Position numbers and translations under genes: made by a program. 64,000 nt of DNA from Doryteuthis pealeii (Eukaryota; Mollusca; Cephalopoda; Myopsida; Loliginidae), in NCBI GenBank assembly GCA_023376005.1, contig CM042145.1:60382190-60446189 (forward strand). Direction: 5' to 3'. Shown one piece after another: positions 42,866-53,050 of this stretch; position 1 is the stretch's first letter, and each line of letters begins with the position of its first letter. The notes under the pieces are model-generated. The model saw nothing but the letters and a program-made list of their open reading frames with translations, was not told the origin of the DNA and ran no database searches.

Positions 42866-43771
42866 ATGTTAAATTGCAAGAGTCAGTGCACTGTAAAATT
42901 GAACAACTAAGCATGACAGAATTTGTCTGCTGTTATTCATATAACTCAGGAATATTCCATATTTGTATCTGGGTGATGCCATTCCTTGAGACCGGATTGG
43001 CTGCTGGTCTTAGTGTTGTTATTGAGCATGATGAATATCCACCATTCTGCATTATACTGTCGGCAATTTAGGTTCAGTATTGAGTTACATCTTGCTTGCT
43101 GCCTTGTCTGCCAATTCTATGGTAATTTGAATTCCACGGCAATGGTGAATATTGCTTCTACACAGGACTAGATGTAGTTTATTGTCCTACCCAGAACATT
43201 CGTTTATTTGAGGATCTTACATATCTGTTGAGGCTAGTCAACGTTTTCTAAGCCTCGACATTGTGGTCATTTTGATTTAATGTTTTCATAAGGGTGTCTA
43301 CCCCGACATACAGCTGTAAAATGCTGAAGAGTATGACGGAATCATGTTGACGGCAGAATGTTTCAGGTCGGGTGGAGGACATATGCTGACAACTATAAAT
43401 GGTTTCAAAACAGTTATGAGCTGCTCGTTAGACAGAATAGGCAAATAAAACTAATCGAGTATTCACCTACCGTCCACATAGTGATAGCGATCAGCTTCAA
43501 TGTCCATATTTTGAAATGCCACACGTACTATTAGGATATATCAGAAGATGAATAGTTATCACTGAAGATGACCATACAAATTTCATTCTTGGAGTCGTTC
43601 TGATTTTTTCTTCTTGATTCCGAACTGTGGATTCTCTTTTCAACTTTTCAAATCGATAGATCTTTTTTTTTCCTTAGGAACTAGCACAACCTGGGAGTGA
43701 AACATCAGCTATTCAACGATGTTGTACAGGCCATGGATGATGACTAACATAGTTAAAGATAACTCGTCAAA

Positions 43772-43775
<4 letters not shown>
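42866..43775. other. Unassigned sequence
   Basis: Frames of 60-65 codons (42874-43071, 42986-43171) lack recognisable motifs. No gene called. Confidence 0.35.
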
Positions 43776-43825
<50 letters not shown>

Positions 43826-43862
43826 TATATAGATAGATATAGATATATAGATAGATATATGG
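43776..43862. repeat. (TA)n followed by (GATA)n
   Basis: TA units to ~43824, then GATATA/GATAGATA units. They form the outer edge of the inverted structure below. Confidence 0.9.
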
Positions 43863-43922
43863 ATGAGAGGATATGAAAACACACAATGCTGTTAAAATGA
43901 AAATATTGTATATGATATTCAT

Positions 43923-43970
43923 AGCTAATATTGAACAATATTTCGATTTATAAAAATCATCTTCAGAGCT
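43923..43970 (-). ncRNA. Hammerhead ribozyme candidate, left copy
   Basis: Minus strand: helix I AGCT/AGCT (4 bp), core CTGAAGA plus one extra T, helix II GATTT-TTAT-AAATC (5 bp), GAAA, helix III ATATTG-TT-CAATAT (6 bp, or 5 with a 4-base loop), cleavage after AUU. Every invariant core base of CUGANGA and GAAA is present. The extra base before helix II occurs in most hammerheads of this window. The element tail and GATA/TA tract follow about 60 bases downstream. Confidence 0.65.
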
Positions 43971-44199
43971 TGTTTTTTTTTATTCCGGACTCATCGAGAG
44001 AGGAGCTGAAAATAATTTGAATTCAAATCGAAAACATTGATGTTCCAAAAAGTCATGCGGTCGTTTGTTCATAAGCACATCCAACACGCGTTTTTCGGTC
44101 AGCGACATGATGTATATCTTAGCAAATCTAAGCAACAAATATCCATGCCTGAAATTCAGATAAAAATGAATTAAAGATGCTCCTTCCTACTCCTTTATC

Positions 44200-44305
44200 T
44201 GAGTGAACTCTCTCCCTGTCCCTCTCTCTGTCTGTCTCTCTCTCCTCCCTCTCTCTGTCTCTCTCTCCTCCCTCTCTCTGTCTGTCTCTCTCTCTCTCCT
44301 CTCTC

Positions 44306-44336
<31 letters not shown>

Positions 44337-44463
44337 CTCCTCTGTCTCTCTCTCCTCCCTCTGTCTCTCTCTCCTCCCTCCCTCTCTCTCTCCTCCCTCC
44401 CTCTCTCTCTCCTCCCTCCCTCTCTCTCTCCTCCTCCCTCTCTCTCTCCTCCCTCCCTCTCTC

Positions 44464-44528
<65 letters not shown>

Positions 44529-44584
44529 TCTCTCTCTCTCCTCCCTCTCTCTCTCTCTCCTCCCTCTCTCCTCTCTCTCTGTCT

Positions 44585-44615
<31 letters not shown>

Positions 44616-44624
44616 GTCTCTCTC

Positions 44625-44709
<85 letters not shown>

Positions 44710-44870
44710 TCCCCTCTGTATCTCTCTGCTCCCCTCTTTCTCTCTCTCTGTCCCTGTCCCCCTCTCTCTCTCTCTGTCCCTGTCCCCCTCTCTCTCTCTG
44801 TCCCTGTCCATCACCCTCTCTGTCCCCCTCTCTCTCGCTCTATCACCCCCTCTCTCTCTTTCTCACACAT
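44200..44870. repeat. ~670-bp (CT)n microsatellite
   Basis: Nearly pure CT with CCT, GT and TCCC variants; the longest low-complexity tract in the window. The long S/L (plus) and R/E (minus) frames through it are artefacts. Confidence 0.95.
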
Positions 44871-45489
44871 ACTTTTCATAAACATGACAGTATCTTTTTT
44901 TTATCGAGTGTATTTTTTAACTTTTGAAATAGAAAGATTTTACTTGGATGTATGTTATATATCTCCATCACAAAATATTATCTAGAAGACTTTTTTTTGT
45001 AAATACGTAAATCTTATTGAGACATTTATTTTGTGATTGCTACTAATTTGGATTTATAAGATGACAGTTTATTTCATTAGGGAAACAAGTTGTCACAAAG
45101 TTTTTTTTCCATCGCCATATCAAGAAATGATACGTAAAACGTTGTTACATTACAGAGCGGGAAAAATGAGCTGATAAATTTGTAGTGGCTAATGTACTTG
45201 GGTGTGGTAGCGTCATAAATGAGTTCGAACTCCAGTCTCGCTATTACGTTCTCTTTCGAACTAACCCCGGGCAGTTATTAAACCGTAATATATATCTATC
45301 GTCGAATTTGGAATGTCTTTTTTCAAAAACTGTTACAATAAGATATACATGACTGTCGCTGACCGAGAAAAGCATGGGCGGATGTGCTTATATTTGAAAC
45401 TACCGCATAACCTTTTTGCAACATCAATGTTTTCGTTTTGAATTCATATTATTTTCGTCTCCGCTATTGATAACTCCGGAGTATAAACA

Positions 45490-45537
45490 ATCTCTGAAGA
45501 TGATTTTTATAAATCGAAATATTGTTCAATATTAGCT
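45490..45537 (+). ncRNA. Hammerhead ribozyme candidate, right copy
   Basis: Same motif as the left copy in opposite orientation: ATCT/AGCT helix I with one mismatch, CTGAAGA plus T, GATTT/AAATC, GAAA, ATATTG/CAATAT, AUU site. The left copy is better paired at helix I. Confidence 0.6.
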
Positions 45538-45592
45538 ATGAATATCATATAAAATCTTTTCACTTTAACTGCATTGTGTGTTTTCATATCCT

Positions 45593-45613
45593 TTATCTAT
45601 CTATCTATCTATC
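45593..45613. repeat. (TATC)n microsatellite
   Basis: Five TATC units at the outer edge of the right arm, mirroring the GATA tract on the left. Confidence 0.85.
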
Positions 45614-45650
45614 CTCATGAATATTCTGTTTACCATTTTCAGTAAAGGCA

Positions 45651-45713
45651 GCTGTCTGATGAAACTCATAGGTATACATAGATGGCTTTGGGTAGAAATA
45701 GATCTATAACTGG
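45651..45713 (+). ncRNA. Decayed hammerhead-like motif
   Basis: GCTGT, CTGATGA, a long helix II that can close ACTCA/TGGGT, GAAA and the self-complementary ATAGATCTAT. Helix I pairs only partly with AACTGG. Related to the 59.1-kb motif by layout. Confidence 0.35.
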
Positions 45714-45865
45714 ATAATGACCGATTCTTAAGTCTTTTTCTTTACCAATTATATTGCCCTGTTCAATAATATTGAATATTGACCTGAACAACTGTAACAT
45801 TCCGCTGTTGGAAGAAAGGTCTAGTTTAGAATCATCTTAATAACAACTGACTTGGTAACCCATCT

Positions 45866-45869
<4 letters not shown>

Positions 45870-45931
<62 letters not shown>
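45870..45931. repeat. (TA)n microsatellite
   Basis: About 31 units; ends six bases from the hammerhead at 45937. Confidence 0.9.
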
Positions 45932-45934
<3 letters not shown>

Positions 45935-45936
45935 AT

Positions 45937-45979
45937 CCACAGACACCGTGTTTCGACATTTTACGTCTCATCAGTGTGG
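45937..45979 (-). ncRNA. Hammerhead ribozyme candidate, canonical core
   Basis: Minus strand: helix I CCACA/TGTGG (5 bp), core CTGATGA, helix II GACGT-AAA-ATGTC (5 bp, one G-U), GAAA, helix III ACA-CGG-TGT, cleavage triplet GUC. It satisfies the full hammerhead consensus with the preferred cleavage site. Helix III is short, so activity may need dimers. Flanks are TA-rich and no ORF accompanies it. Confidence 0.75.
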
Positions 45980-46329
45980 CTAAACACAGCATATATATTA
46001 TTTTTAATTTTGTCAACAAATCCACTTCCCGTATATTTTTCAAGTTCTTCTTTTCATGAAGTGTATTATATAATTCTTACAAAAATATTCTTTGAACAGT
46101 TTTCCAGATTCGTCAAATCCGTGGTTTTATAAAAGAAAAATGATTATTTTGTTTTGTTTTGTTTTTTAATAGAATTAATGCAGCTGCCATTCCCAATAAG
46201 AATAAGAGATAATCACATCTTGTCGACAAACGACATTTCAAACCCCATTTATTTACATTAACATTCATGAGATCACTATACGTGAAGCAACACATTAAAT
46301 ATTCATAAACTTACTGACATTAAAATATA
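45980..46329. other. AT-rich sequence, nothing recognised
   Basis: It may be the remainder of the hammerhead-bearing element. No coding motif. Confidence 0.35.
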
Positions 46330-46709
46330 CACGGTGTACTTTTGACTTATGTGTGTTTGTATGCATATGTGTTCTTTTGTATATATTATTAGGCACATTG
46401 CCGACATTGTAAACACAAAAATACACAAAACACATGTGTACACACATATATAATGTGTATGTTTTAATTTCTGAAATGTATGCATTTCCTACAAATACAC
46501 ACTCACATGTATGCACACACACACACATATATATTTATATACACACATACATGTATGAACACACACATATATATATACACACATGTATGCATATGTATAC
46601 ATATATACGCACGTGTATACATATATACGCATGTGTATACATATATATGTGTACATGTATGCACATATATATACATATATACTTATATACATACGTATAT
46701 ACACACACA

Positions 46710-46770
<61 letters not shown>
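46330..46770. repeat. Alternating purine-pyrimidine tract (CA/TG/TA/CG)
   Basis: Long runs of CACA, GTAT, ATGTGT and CGCACGTG-type alternation, ending with (TA)n at 46716-46769. The Y/I/T/H-rich frames in it are artefacts. Confidence 0.85.
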
Positions 46771-47089
46771 CTGATTATATTACTGATTGATATGTGCGCA
46801 TACACTTATTGGTGATTGATTATCAAGCTTGACAATATGTCTAGGATATTTAGCTAACATTTAGGCATTCTAATCAGTTAGGGAATATAAGTTTAAGCAG
46901 GTTACCTAACTTTTCTGGAAAATCTCCCACAAAATTTGGAAAAAATAATTAAATCAAACGATACCATACCGTTCTATTACATACTGACTCAAGTGTTTCA
47001 TATCTGGTGACTTGACTATTGACATAAACTGTAAAAGCGGTTGAATTCAAGTTATTTGATATCACAGCTGCGTTTCAAGGATGTCTGCA
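46771..47089. other. Unassigned sequence
   Basis: No gene recognised. Confidence 0.35.
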
Positions 47090-47430
47090 AAAACGATCTT
47101 AGGTGCTTTGGCATTGCCCCTTCCAGCTTTGAACATTTGCCCCTTCCAGCCAGGAAAATTTGCTCAGGACCGCCCTCGGTGGCAGCAGACTCTCTGTAGA
47201 GGACTATCCATGTTTGAAGTCACCCTGGCGCAACAACATGAAGCTTGGAGATCGAGAAGAAAGCAGCAACAAAGCACTGGCACATCAAAATCTTCAGGGA
47301 CAGCCTTCACATGCGACATCTGTGGTCGGGAATGTTTTTCTAACATTGGACTTTACAGTCACAGGATGCGCTGTGACTTCAGGGGCACAAAAACTATATT
47401 ATATTCTTCCGAGACTGAAATGCCAATAAT
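47090..47430 (+). pseudogene. LINE ORF2 C-terminus with zinc finger
   Basis: In the frame opening at 47081: FAQDRPRWQQTLCRGLSMFE, a charged linker (RSRRKQQQ), then FTCDICGRECFSNIGLYSHR and MRC, a C-x2-C-x12-H-x3-C finger at residues 78-98. The 'A-Q-D-R-x-R-W' block plus a terminal finger is the usual end of LINE reverse transcriptases in molluscs and other invertebrates. The following TCTTCCGAGACTGAAATGCC and AATGATAATAATA are the 3' tail and its microsatellite. The frame reads on to 47611 only by chance. Confidence 0.75.
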
Positions 47431-47718
47431 GATAATAATATATGTGTGTGTGTGTGTGTGTGTCGTTGTGAAGTCTACGCATGCTGCTTTGTTGATATAT
47501 CAGGCGAGTCTAGTTCTTAGTGTGAATATATTATATTTTTATATATATTTTTCATATATTTTATATATACCTCTAATATTTATTTGGGGGGGTGCTAAGC
47601 GTGGCCTGTGAAAGGAATAAGAAACTCATTTGGTGTCAAGTTACATTTTATTTCATTCTATATTTCAGAAGTACAATCTTCCTTTGTCAGGTTAATCTAG
47701 GCTTTTTGTGTAGTTTAT

Positions 47719-47787
<69 letters not shown>
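47431..47787. other. (GT)n, unassigned sequence and (TA)n
   Basis: GT units near 47440-47462, CA then TA units at ~47720-47787. Confidence 0.6.
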
Positions 47788-47788
<1 letters not shown>

Positions 47789-47808
47789 CTTATTATAATG
47801 GAGATTCA
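47788..47808 (+). mobile_element. Helitron H1 5' terminus only
   Basis: TCTTATTATAATGGAGATTC after (TA)n, then unrelated sequence. A truncated end. Confidence 0.5.
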
Positions 47809-49539
47809 GTGTCACTTTCTGCCAAAATTAAAGTAAGCTTGGAAATGCAAACTTGGAATTCAATTTTTTTTCTTTTTCCTAGGCTAGTTGCCTTACCAAT
47901 GTTAAAGGACAGTTTTTATGCATAACTATTCGAGAGAATAGCAGAATTCGTTTTGTGCTAAAGCAAGCTTAGAAAATACAAATATCTGTTCGTTTTTGTA
48001 ACCTACGGTGGTTTAATGGTTAAAAATCTATCATGAAGATCATTAATTCTCATTAGCCAGTTCAATTCTCACTGAATGTTGCATACCTTTGTATCTGTGC
48101 CAAAAGTGAATACCTATATGTGTTCGTTTCTATTACCTATATGGCATTCATTCTCCACGTTCAGGCTAACGTACATTCATTTATGTTCTCTCTACAGGTG
48201 TCTAACTCTAGAATATAAATATATTTCTGCGAAACCATTAAATTCACATAAAGGTAGAAAATTTATTCCTCGCAACAGTTCAATTATTTCCACTTTCCAC
48301 CCAATTTTTTTAGTGCAGACATTTCTACAACTTTATTTATGAGTTCTTTTTCAATTTTTCTATAAAATTATAATGGCTGTACGTTAGACTTAAAAATTAG
48401 AGTTGATTATTTATTGGATGAAACGATTATAACAAAAAGTTGCTGCTTGCTTGGATGGTTGGTAGGATTTTACGGCATGTCAACCCTTTTGTTTTATTCA
48501 TTCTCGATTAGTATTATAGGGACCGTTGTCTTTTGGTGTGTGAAGGGTTGAAGATGATCCGTGTTTCGATCCCCACATTTTAAATGTATAAGACTACGGA
48601 AATGAAGTTTCCATAGAAACCAAAGAGAAAATTGATAAAGGAAACAAACTTTATATACATTAATTTACAATTGGTATATTCAATTGTTCTTTCAGTGGTG
48701 TTGCAGACTCTGTGTCTGTACATAGTTGTGTGTGATATGTATTGTTTATATTTGTGCGATTGGTTGTGTCAACATTGTAGCAGTTTTGTCGGTGATTGAA
48801 ACTTGTGATTGAGATTTGTTGAGAGAGAGAGAAAATTGGAAACGAAAAAAGAGACGGACATGTTGAGTCGTATTTTATGTTTTCGGACAGCGTTCTCTCC
48901 CCATTGTGTCGAGTTAAGAGCATCAGCTCCAACTCTGTCGAGTCGGGAAGAGCGTAAGCTCCCCACTCTTGTTTTCCAGTTAAAAGGGTCTTTTTATAAT
49001 TTTAATTATTCATCGAAAATCAGCTGATCTTTGCATTCCATTGAAAATCGGCAGTTTTCTAATGACGTAGATATTGCCATCGGAATGTTCAAATATCAGC
49101 TGATTCTGTTACTTGTGGCATTCCAATGACCGTTCAGTTTTCTATGGATATAAATATTATCATTGGAATTTTCAACTATTATTTCTCGTTTGTAAACAAT
49201 CCTTTGTCCTTAGATTGTCTACATTGTAAACAATTATCTATTGTTTTTAAAATATTTCCAAATCAATATTATTTCGATTCTCTTTTGTTTACCTAATTCT
49301 AAACTCATGACATACAATTGTAAAACTAGTTATTTGAGAAAACTTAATTATTTTAATCTATTCAATTCCACATGCCGTAAAAATATAGGGGCCAAATCCC
49401 TATAGTATTCAACCTTTCTTAAACTCATTTTTTAAAACAAACTGTTAGATTTTACAGGTGAACCCATCTAGGCTTATTTTATGCCAAGGATGTTCTATTT
49501 TATTCATTCTTTATGAGTATTCAACTTTTTTTAAACACA
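47809..49539. other. Mostly unassigned; SINE-K head near 48000-48070
   Basis: GGTGGTTTAATGGTTAAAAA and CAGTTCAATTCTCAC resemble a SINE-K head. A Repeat-B-like tail GATTTTACGGCATGTCAACC lies near 48468. The 60-90-codon frames at 48076-49027 show no known domain. Confidence 0.4.
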
Positions 49540-49720
49540 TTTTTTCTATTTAATCCATATATGGAGCCCTTAGAGGTATAAACCCTTTTATGGGGCAGAG
49601 TGGAGCAGGGAGGAAGAGTTACTCACTCCGCAGAGCTCCACATTTGAACTTCACCATTAGATGCAGATTAACGTCATACACAGGACACGAAAAACTGCTG
49701 TGTAGAAGGCTGATTAATAA
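49540..49720 (-). mobile_element. Repeat-B fragment
   Basis: AATCCATATATGGAGCCC, GAGTGGAGCAGGGAGGAAG, CTCCACATTTGAACTTCACC, GATGCAGATTAACGTCATAC: minus-strand Repeat-B order. Confidence 0.55.
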
Positions 49721-49774
49721 TTATGTTAAAACAAGATTTCAAAAATTGGCTGAAAAGTTCATATAATGACGTCA

Positions 49775-50005
49775 TATCTGCTGTTGGTTTGGTTTCTATA
49801 TCAACTGACATAAGTTATTTAATGCAAAAACCTTTCTTGTAGAATAACATTAATGGTACCAATAGGTTGTGAAATGAGTAAGTTTATATCTTTCCAATGA
49901 GAATTAGTTCAAAAATTAACTTAATAGCACGAGTGTAATTCAATCTAGTTTACTATGATGTCGAAGTTATTACCCACTACACCACGGGTATTCATATCTA
50001 CTGTA
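49775..50005 (-). mobile_element. SINE-J copy
   Basis: Plus strand: GACATAAGTTATTTAATGC tail at left, AATTAGTTCAAAAATTAAC, GCACGAGTGTAATTCAATC, TACCCACTACACCACGGG head at right. Confidence 0.65.
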
Positions 50006-50094
50006 TTTTTTTAAACAATGGGATCCAAGCACTGCAATACCGATGGGTGAAATATGTGGAGGACAAGGAGAATTATAAGCTTGGTGTGAGTCCC

Positions 50095-50235
50095 AGTGGT
50101 GTATTGCCTAACGATCTGCTCTGTGAAATCGTCCTAAACAAGTTCGAACTCCAGTAGCGCTGTAACATTTAGTTTCAGACTAATACTCTTGGGAAAGGTA
50201 TGAACATAGCTCATTCCCCAGCTATCTGTATAATA
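50095..50235 (+). mobile_element. SINE-J-like head fragment
   Basis: CAGTGGTGTATTGCCTAACG and CAAGTTCGAACTCCAGTAGC, then TCTTGGGAAAGGTATGAAC, which is SINE-C-like. Mixed or related family. Confidence 0.45.
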
Positions 50236-50254
50236 ATACTGGTGTTCCTAAAAA

Positions 50255-50705
50255 AAAATACGAACGTTACCATCTTCCAGCACCCTCTGGTTAAAAATGA
50301 CACCACCCAAATCGTCCAAGAGGAAATGAAAAAAATGTGAATCTTGATTATCTAGTATTGCTTATCTGCCAGTCTTTTTTTTCTCATGAGTGTCGTCACC
50401 TCAACTAAATAATGGATCATTCCGTTTTTATTATAAAGACACAAGAAAAGGAAATGCTACACAGAAAATATAATTAGAAAGAAAAAAAAAGAAACATTAG
50501 CGGAATGATAGACAAAGGCGGTGAGCACGCGGAAGCGATAACACTAATCTGTTTCAATTGAACATAATGGAAAGGGGAAAAGATTAAGAGATAAATCAAG
50601 ACTATTATACTTTTAGATATTGAACTATTTGTAATCGCCCTTAAGCAAACATTTCAAACCTTGTTTTTTTTACTCATACTGTGGTATATCCACAGGTCCC
50701 ACCAG
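50255..50705 (+). mobile_element. Helitron H2 copy, near complete
   Basis: It begins ACGAACGTTACCATCTTCC and CACCCTCTGGTTAAAAATG. The interior is CTATTTGTAATCGCCC and TAATCTGTTTCAATTGAAC. The 3' hairpin CTGTGGTATATCCACAG is intact, then GTCCCA and CCAG (CTAG mutated) before T. Confidence 0.7.
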
Positions 50706-50714
50706 TGTGTTAAG

Positions 50715-50800
50715 TAGTACCACCACGGTTCAATGATGGTTTTGGCATAAAATTTCCCACGAGCTTTGATATGCCATTAAACAAATAAACCAAACCTATC
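50715..50800 (+). repeat. SINE-J/Repeat-B tail
   Basis: TTTTGGCATAAAATTTCCC and GATATGCCATTAAACAAA, directly after the H2 end. Confidence 0.5.
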
Positions 50801-51559
50801 TTGACCAGCCTATGAACTTCTCAACTGACCCTATATGTCTCTCCTCTTTTGCGCGGCTCTGTACACATTCGCACCTTTCAGTGGCAAAGAGGCTGACCAG
50901 TAGGGATTTATCAAACTCCCTCTGCTGCTGAACATTAAACATTCAAGCTGTGTAAATAAGGGAATGGGATATTTTATTGGCTTTCTTTACGTCTCGTGCA
51001 GCTCTCCAAAGTGCCATTAAAAAAAAACGTGGCTATTGGTTAACTCCCTATAAAGCGGAAAAGATAAAAAAGATCTTGTGTGATATTGGCAGCGGTGTCT
51101 GTTAAAAATTTATGAGATTCACAAGTCGGAAGATTGTTTTATTCTAAGTTTCGCATTGTACACATCCAAATGGCTCTCAATTGGCTGTCATTCATCAGCG
51201 AGAAGCTGACAAGAGACACGGATAGATTCACCAACAAAAGAAAGTAGTAGACAGGTGACATCTTTAAGATCGGCTTCAACGTCTTAAAAACTTCCTTTCT
51301 TGTAGGCAAAAGGATTATATTTATAGTATACTTATTACAACGAAACTTAACATTACTTGTTGTTGCTTTTTTTTTCTTCAGTTATTTAGATATTATATAA
51401 AACTTGTACGAAAAGTTCATAGACTGACCAAGAGACTCTTATGGAATGTAAAAAAAAGTTTAATTTTTAACACATGACGCCATTATATAACAGTTTTAAG
51501 CCCACCCTCGTAATAATGAAACAGCTGTTAAAGTGATATTTTAATTACTCTTCCTTATA
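50801..51559. other. Unassigned sequence
   Basis: No gene recognised. Confidence 0.35.
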
Positions 51560-51760
51560 TACCGGTTCAGCTCAGTCCGTAAAGTGTCCCCCTAGGAACC
51601 AGAAGGTACCTAGTTCGACACCGGCTCTCGCCATCTCAGCATATGAGTAGCATATAGATCTCTGCGGTAAAGTGAAGAACTGGTGGTAGTTGTGTATAGA
51701 CTCCCTGACTATCCGGCTTATACCGTCAATAGGTCATTCTGTCTATTTTACTTACTTTTA
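51560..51760 (+). mobile_element. SINE-A copy with internal deletion
   Basis: CCGGTTCAGCTCAGTCCG head, CCTAGTTCGACACCGGC B box, then TGGTGGTAGTTGTG jumps to TATAGACTCCCTGACTATCC. Confidence 0.7.
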
Positions 51761-52045
51761 TAAGGTTATCACTATCGTACTTGGTAAGTTAGTGACGGAT
51801 CAAGTTTTGTGTGGTATTACTAGTGGAGTGCTTAATATCAATTACAGAGCTTATATATATATGAAATTTAACAAGTTGCTGTTACTTTTTAAGGAAATAT
51901 TCTTTACATATTGCATGGAATTTATATCAATATGGGCTGAAAAGTTGATAGGTGGCTGAGGATACTCCTGTGTAACGTAAACAAAGGTTTATTTCTTAAC
52001 GCAGTGTTTATTTTTCATTATTAAAAAACAAGTATTTAAGTTTAA
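51761..52045. other. Unassigned spacer
   Basis: Nothing recognised. Confidence 0.35.
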
Positions 52046-52505
52046 CAAAAATGAATATACCACTGTATGATGATTTAATTATCAACGTTTGGTATGTTTA
52101 TTAAGAGCTATTGCGAAATAGTTCAATATGAAAAAAGTATGATAATCTTGATTTAACTCCCTCTCACTTTTTTCTTTCTTTCCTTCTTTTCAATGTTTGA
52201 TTCAAACAAATTAGACAACGCTTCCACACGGTCACCTCTCTCTTTCTATCTTTCCTGTACTTTCTCTTTTCTTGTAATATTTTTCTGTGTAGCATGTCCC
52301 TTTTCTTTCTTCATAATATAAACCGAATGTTACGTTATTTAGCTGAGGTGACGACACTCATAAAAAATAATTCTGCAGATAAGCAACATTAGATAATCAG
52401 GATTTACATTTTTGCATTTCATCTTGGAAGATTTGGCTGAGGTGAGGACTCATAAGAAAAAAGAACTCGGCGGATAAACAACACCAGATAATCAGGATTT
52501 ACATT
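52046..52505 (-). mobile_element. Helitron H2 copy with internal duplication
   Basis: The left end ATATACCACTGTATGATG is the H2 3' side. On the right, GATAATCAGGATTTACATTTTT occurs twice, about 105 bp apart (near 52392 and 52489), so a block of the 5' region is duplicated. Confidence 0.6.
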
Positions 52506-52663
52506 TTTTGGCTCCTTTAAATCAAGTGGGCATGTGTTTCCTGATATATATATATATATATTTCTGTGACCTCGGGTTTCATGAGTCAGAGAGACTACTT
52601 CTGGCAAAAATACAAAAGCACGAAACCGGGGGTCACATAAATCACCATGTATGTATGTATGTG

Positions 52664-52700
<37 letters not shown>

Positions 52701-52741
52701 GTATATATATATATGTATATATGTATATGTATATATATATA
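52506..52741. repeat. Short inverted repeat and (TA)n/(TATG)n tract
   Basis: CTGTGACCTCGGGTTTC and GAAACCGGGGGTCACA (about 52564-52636) form a hairpin with a ~45-base loop. TA and GTATATA units fill ~52662-52741. Confidence 0.65.
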
Positions 52742-53050
52742 TGTCTGACATGTGGTCGAATTTTGCTTTCTAAGGCTGGATATGTCAATCTATGCAAATT
52801 CCAGAAACAATGTGTCTTGCGCTATCTGTAACAAAGTCTGTAAGTCGGCTTCTGTTTTTAAGAGACATATGGTGGTGCACAAGCATAAAATTTTATCATC
52901 TTATTCATCGGGAAGGAAGTCCTTTCAGTGTCATATTTGCATCAAATTGTGGATCTGCAGCAGGTTTGATGAGTCATTTGAGGGCTCATGCAAGGAAGGG
53001 TTCTGGTGGTGGAGTTTTAGGATTGTGAGGGACGGCAATGATCTGTAAAG
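52742..53050 (+). pseudogene. LINE ORF2 C-terminus with three zinc fingers, frameshifted
   Basis: Three frames are needed. Finger 1 (from 52742): CLTCGRILLSKAGYVNLCKF, with the histidines lost. Finger 2 (from 52818): CAICNKVCKSASVFKRHMVV then H, a full C-x2-C-x12-H-x3-H. Finger 3 starts FQCHICIKL in the same frame, but a one-base deletion near 52949 moves GSAAGLMSHLRAHARKG into the next frame, ending GGGVLGL and a stop at 53026. It is a different LINE family from the single-finger tails at 42.5 and 47.3 kb. Upstream it is cut by a (TA)n tract. Confidence 0.7.

Larger units (their letters stand above)
43865..45613. repeat. 1.75-kb inverted structure around a CT microsatellite
   Basis: The left arm (~43865-44130) and right arm (~45318-45592) are inverted copies. 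Shared markers are GGATATGAAAACACACAATG, TATGATATTCATAGCTAATA, AACATTGATGTT, AAGCACATCC and CGGTCAGCGACA. Each arm carries one hammerhead and a GATA tract at its outer edge. The centre holds the CT tract and a SINE-J head fragment near 45190-45275. It is probably two inverted copies of one ~270-bp repeat. Confidence 0.8.

Noticed and set aside
44128..44985. Long frames of 228 and 260 codons rich in R/E or S/L
   Set aside because: They are translations of the (CT)n microsatellite; any frame through it stays open.
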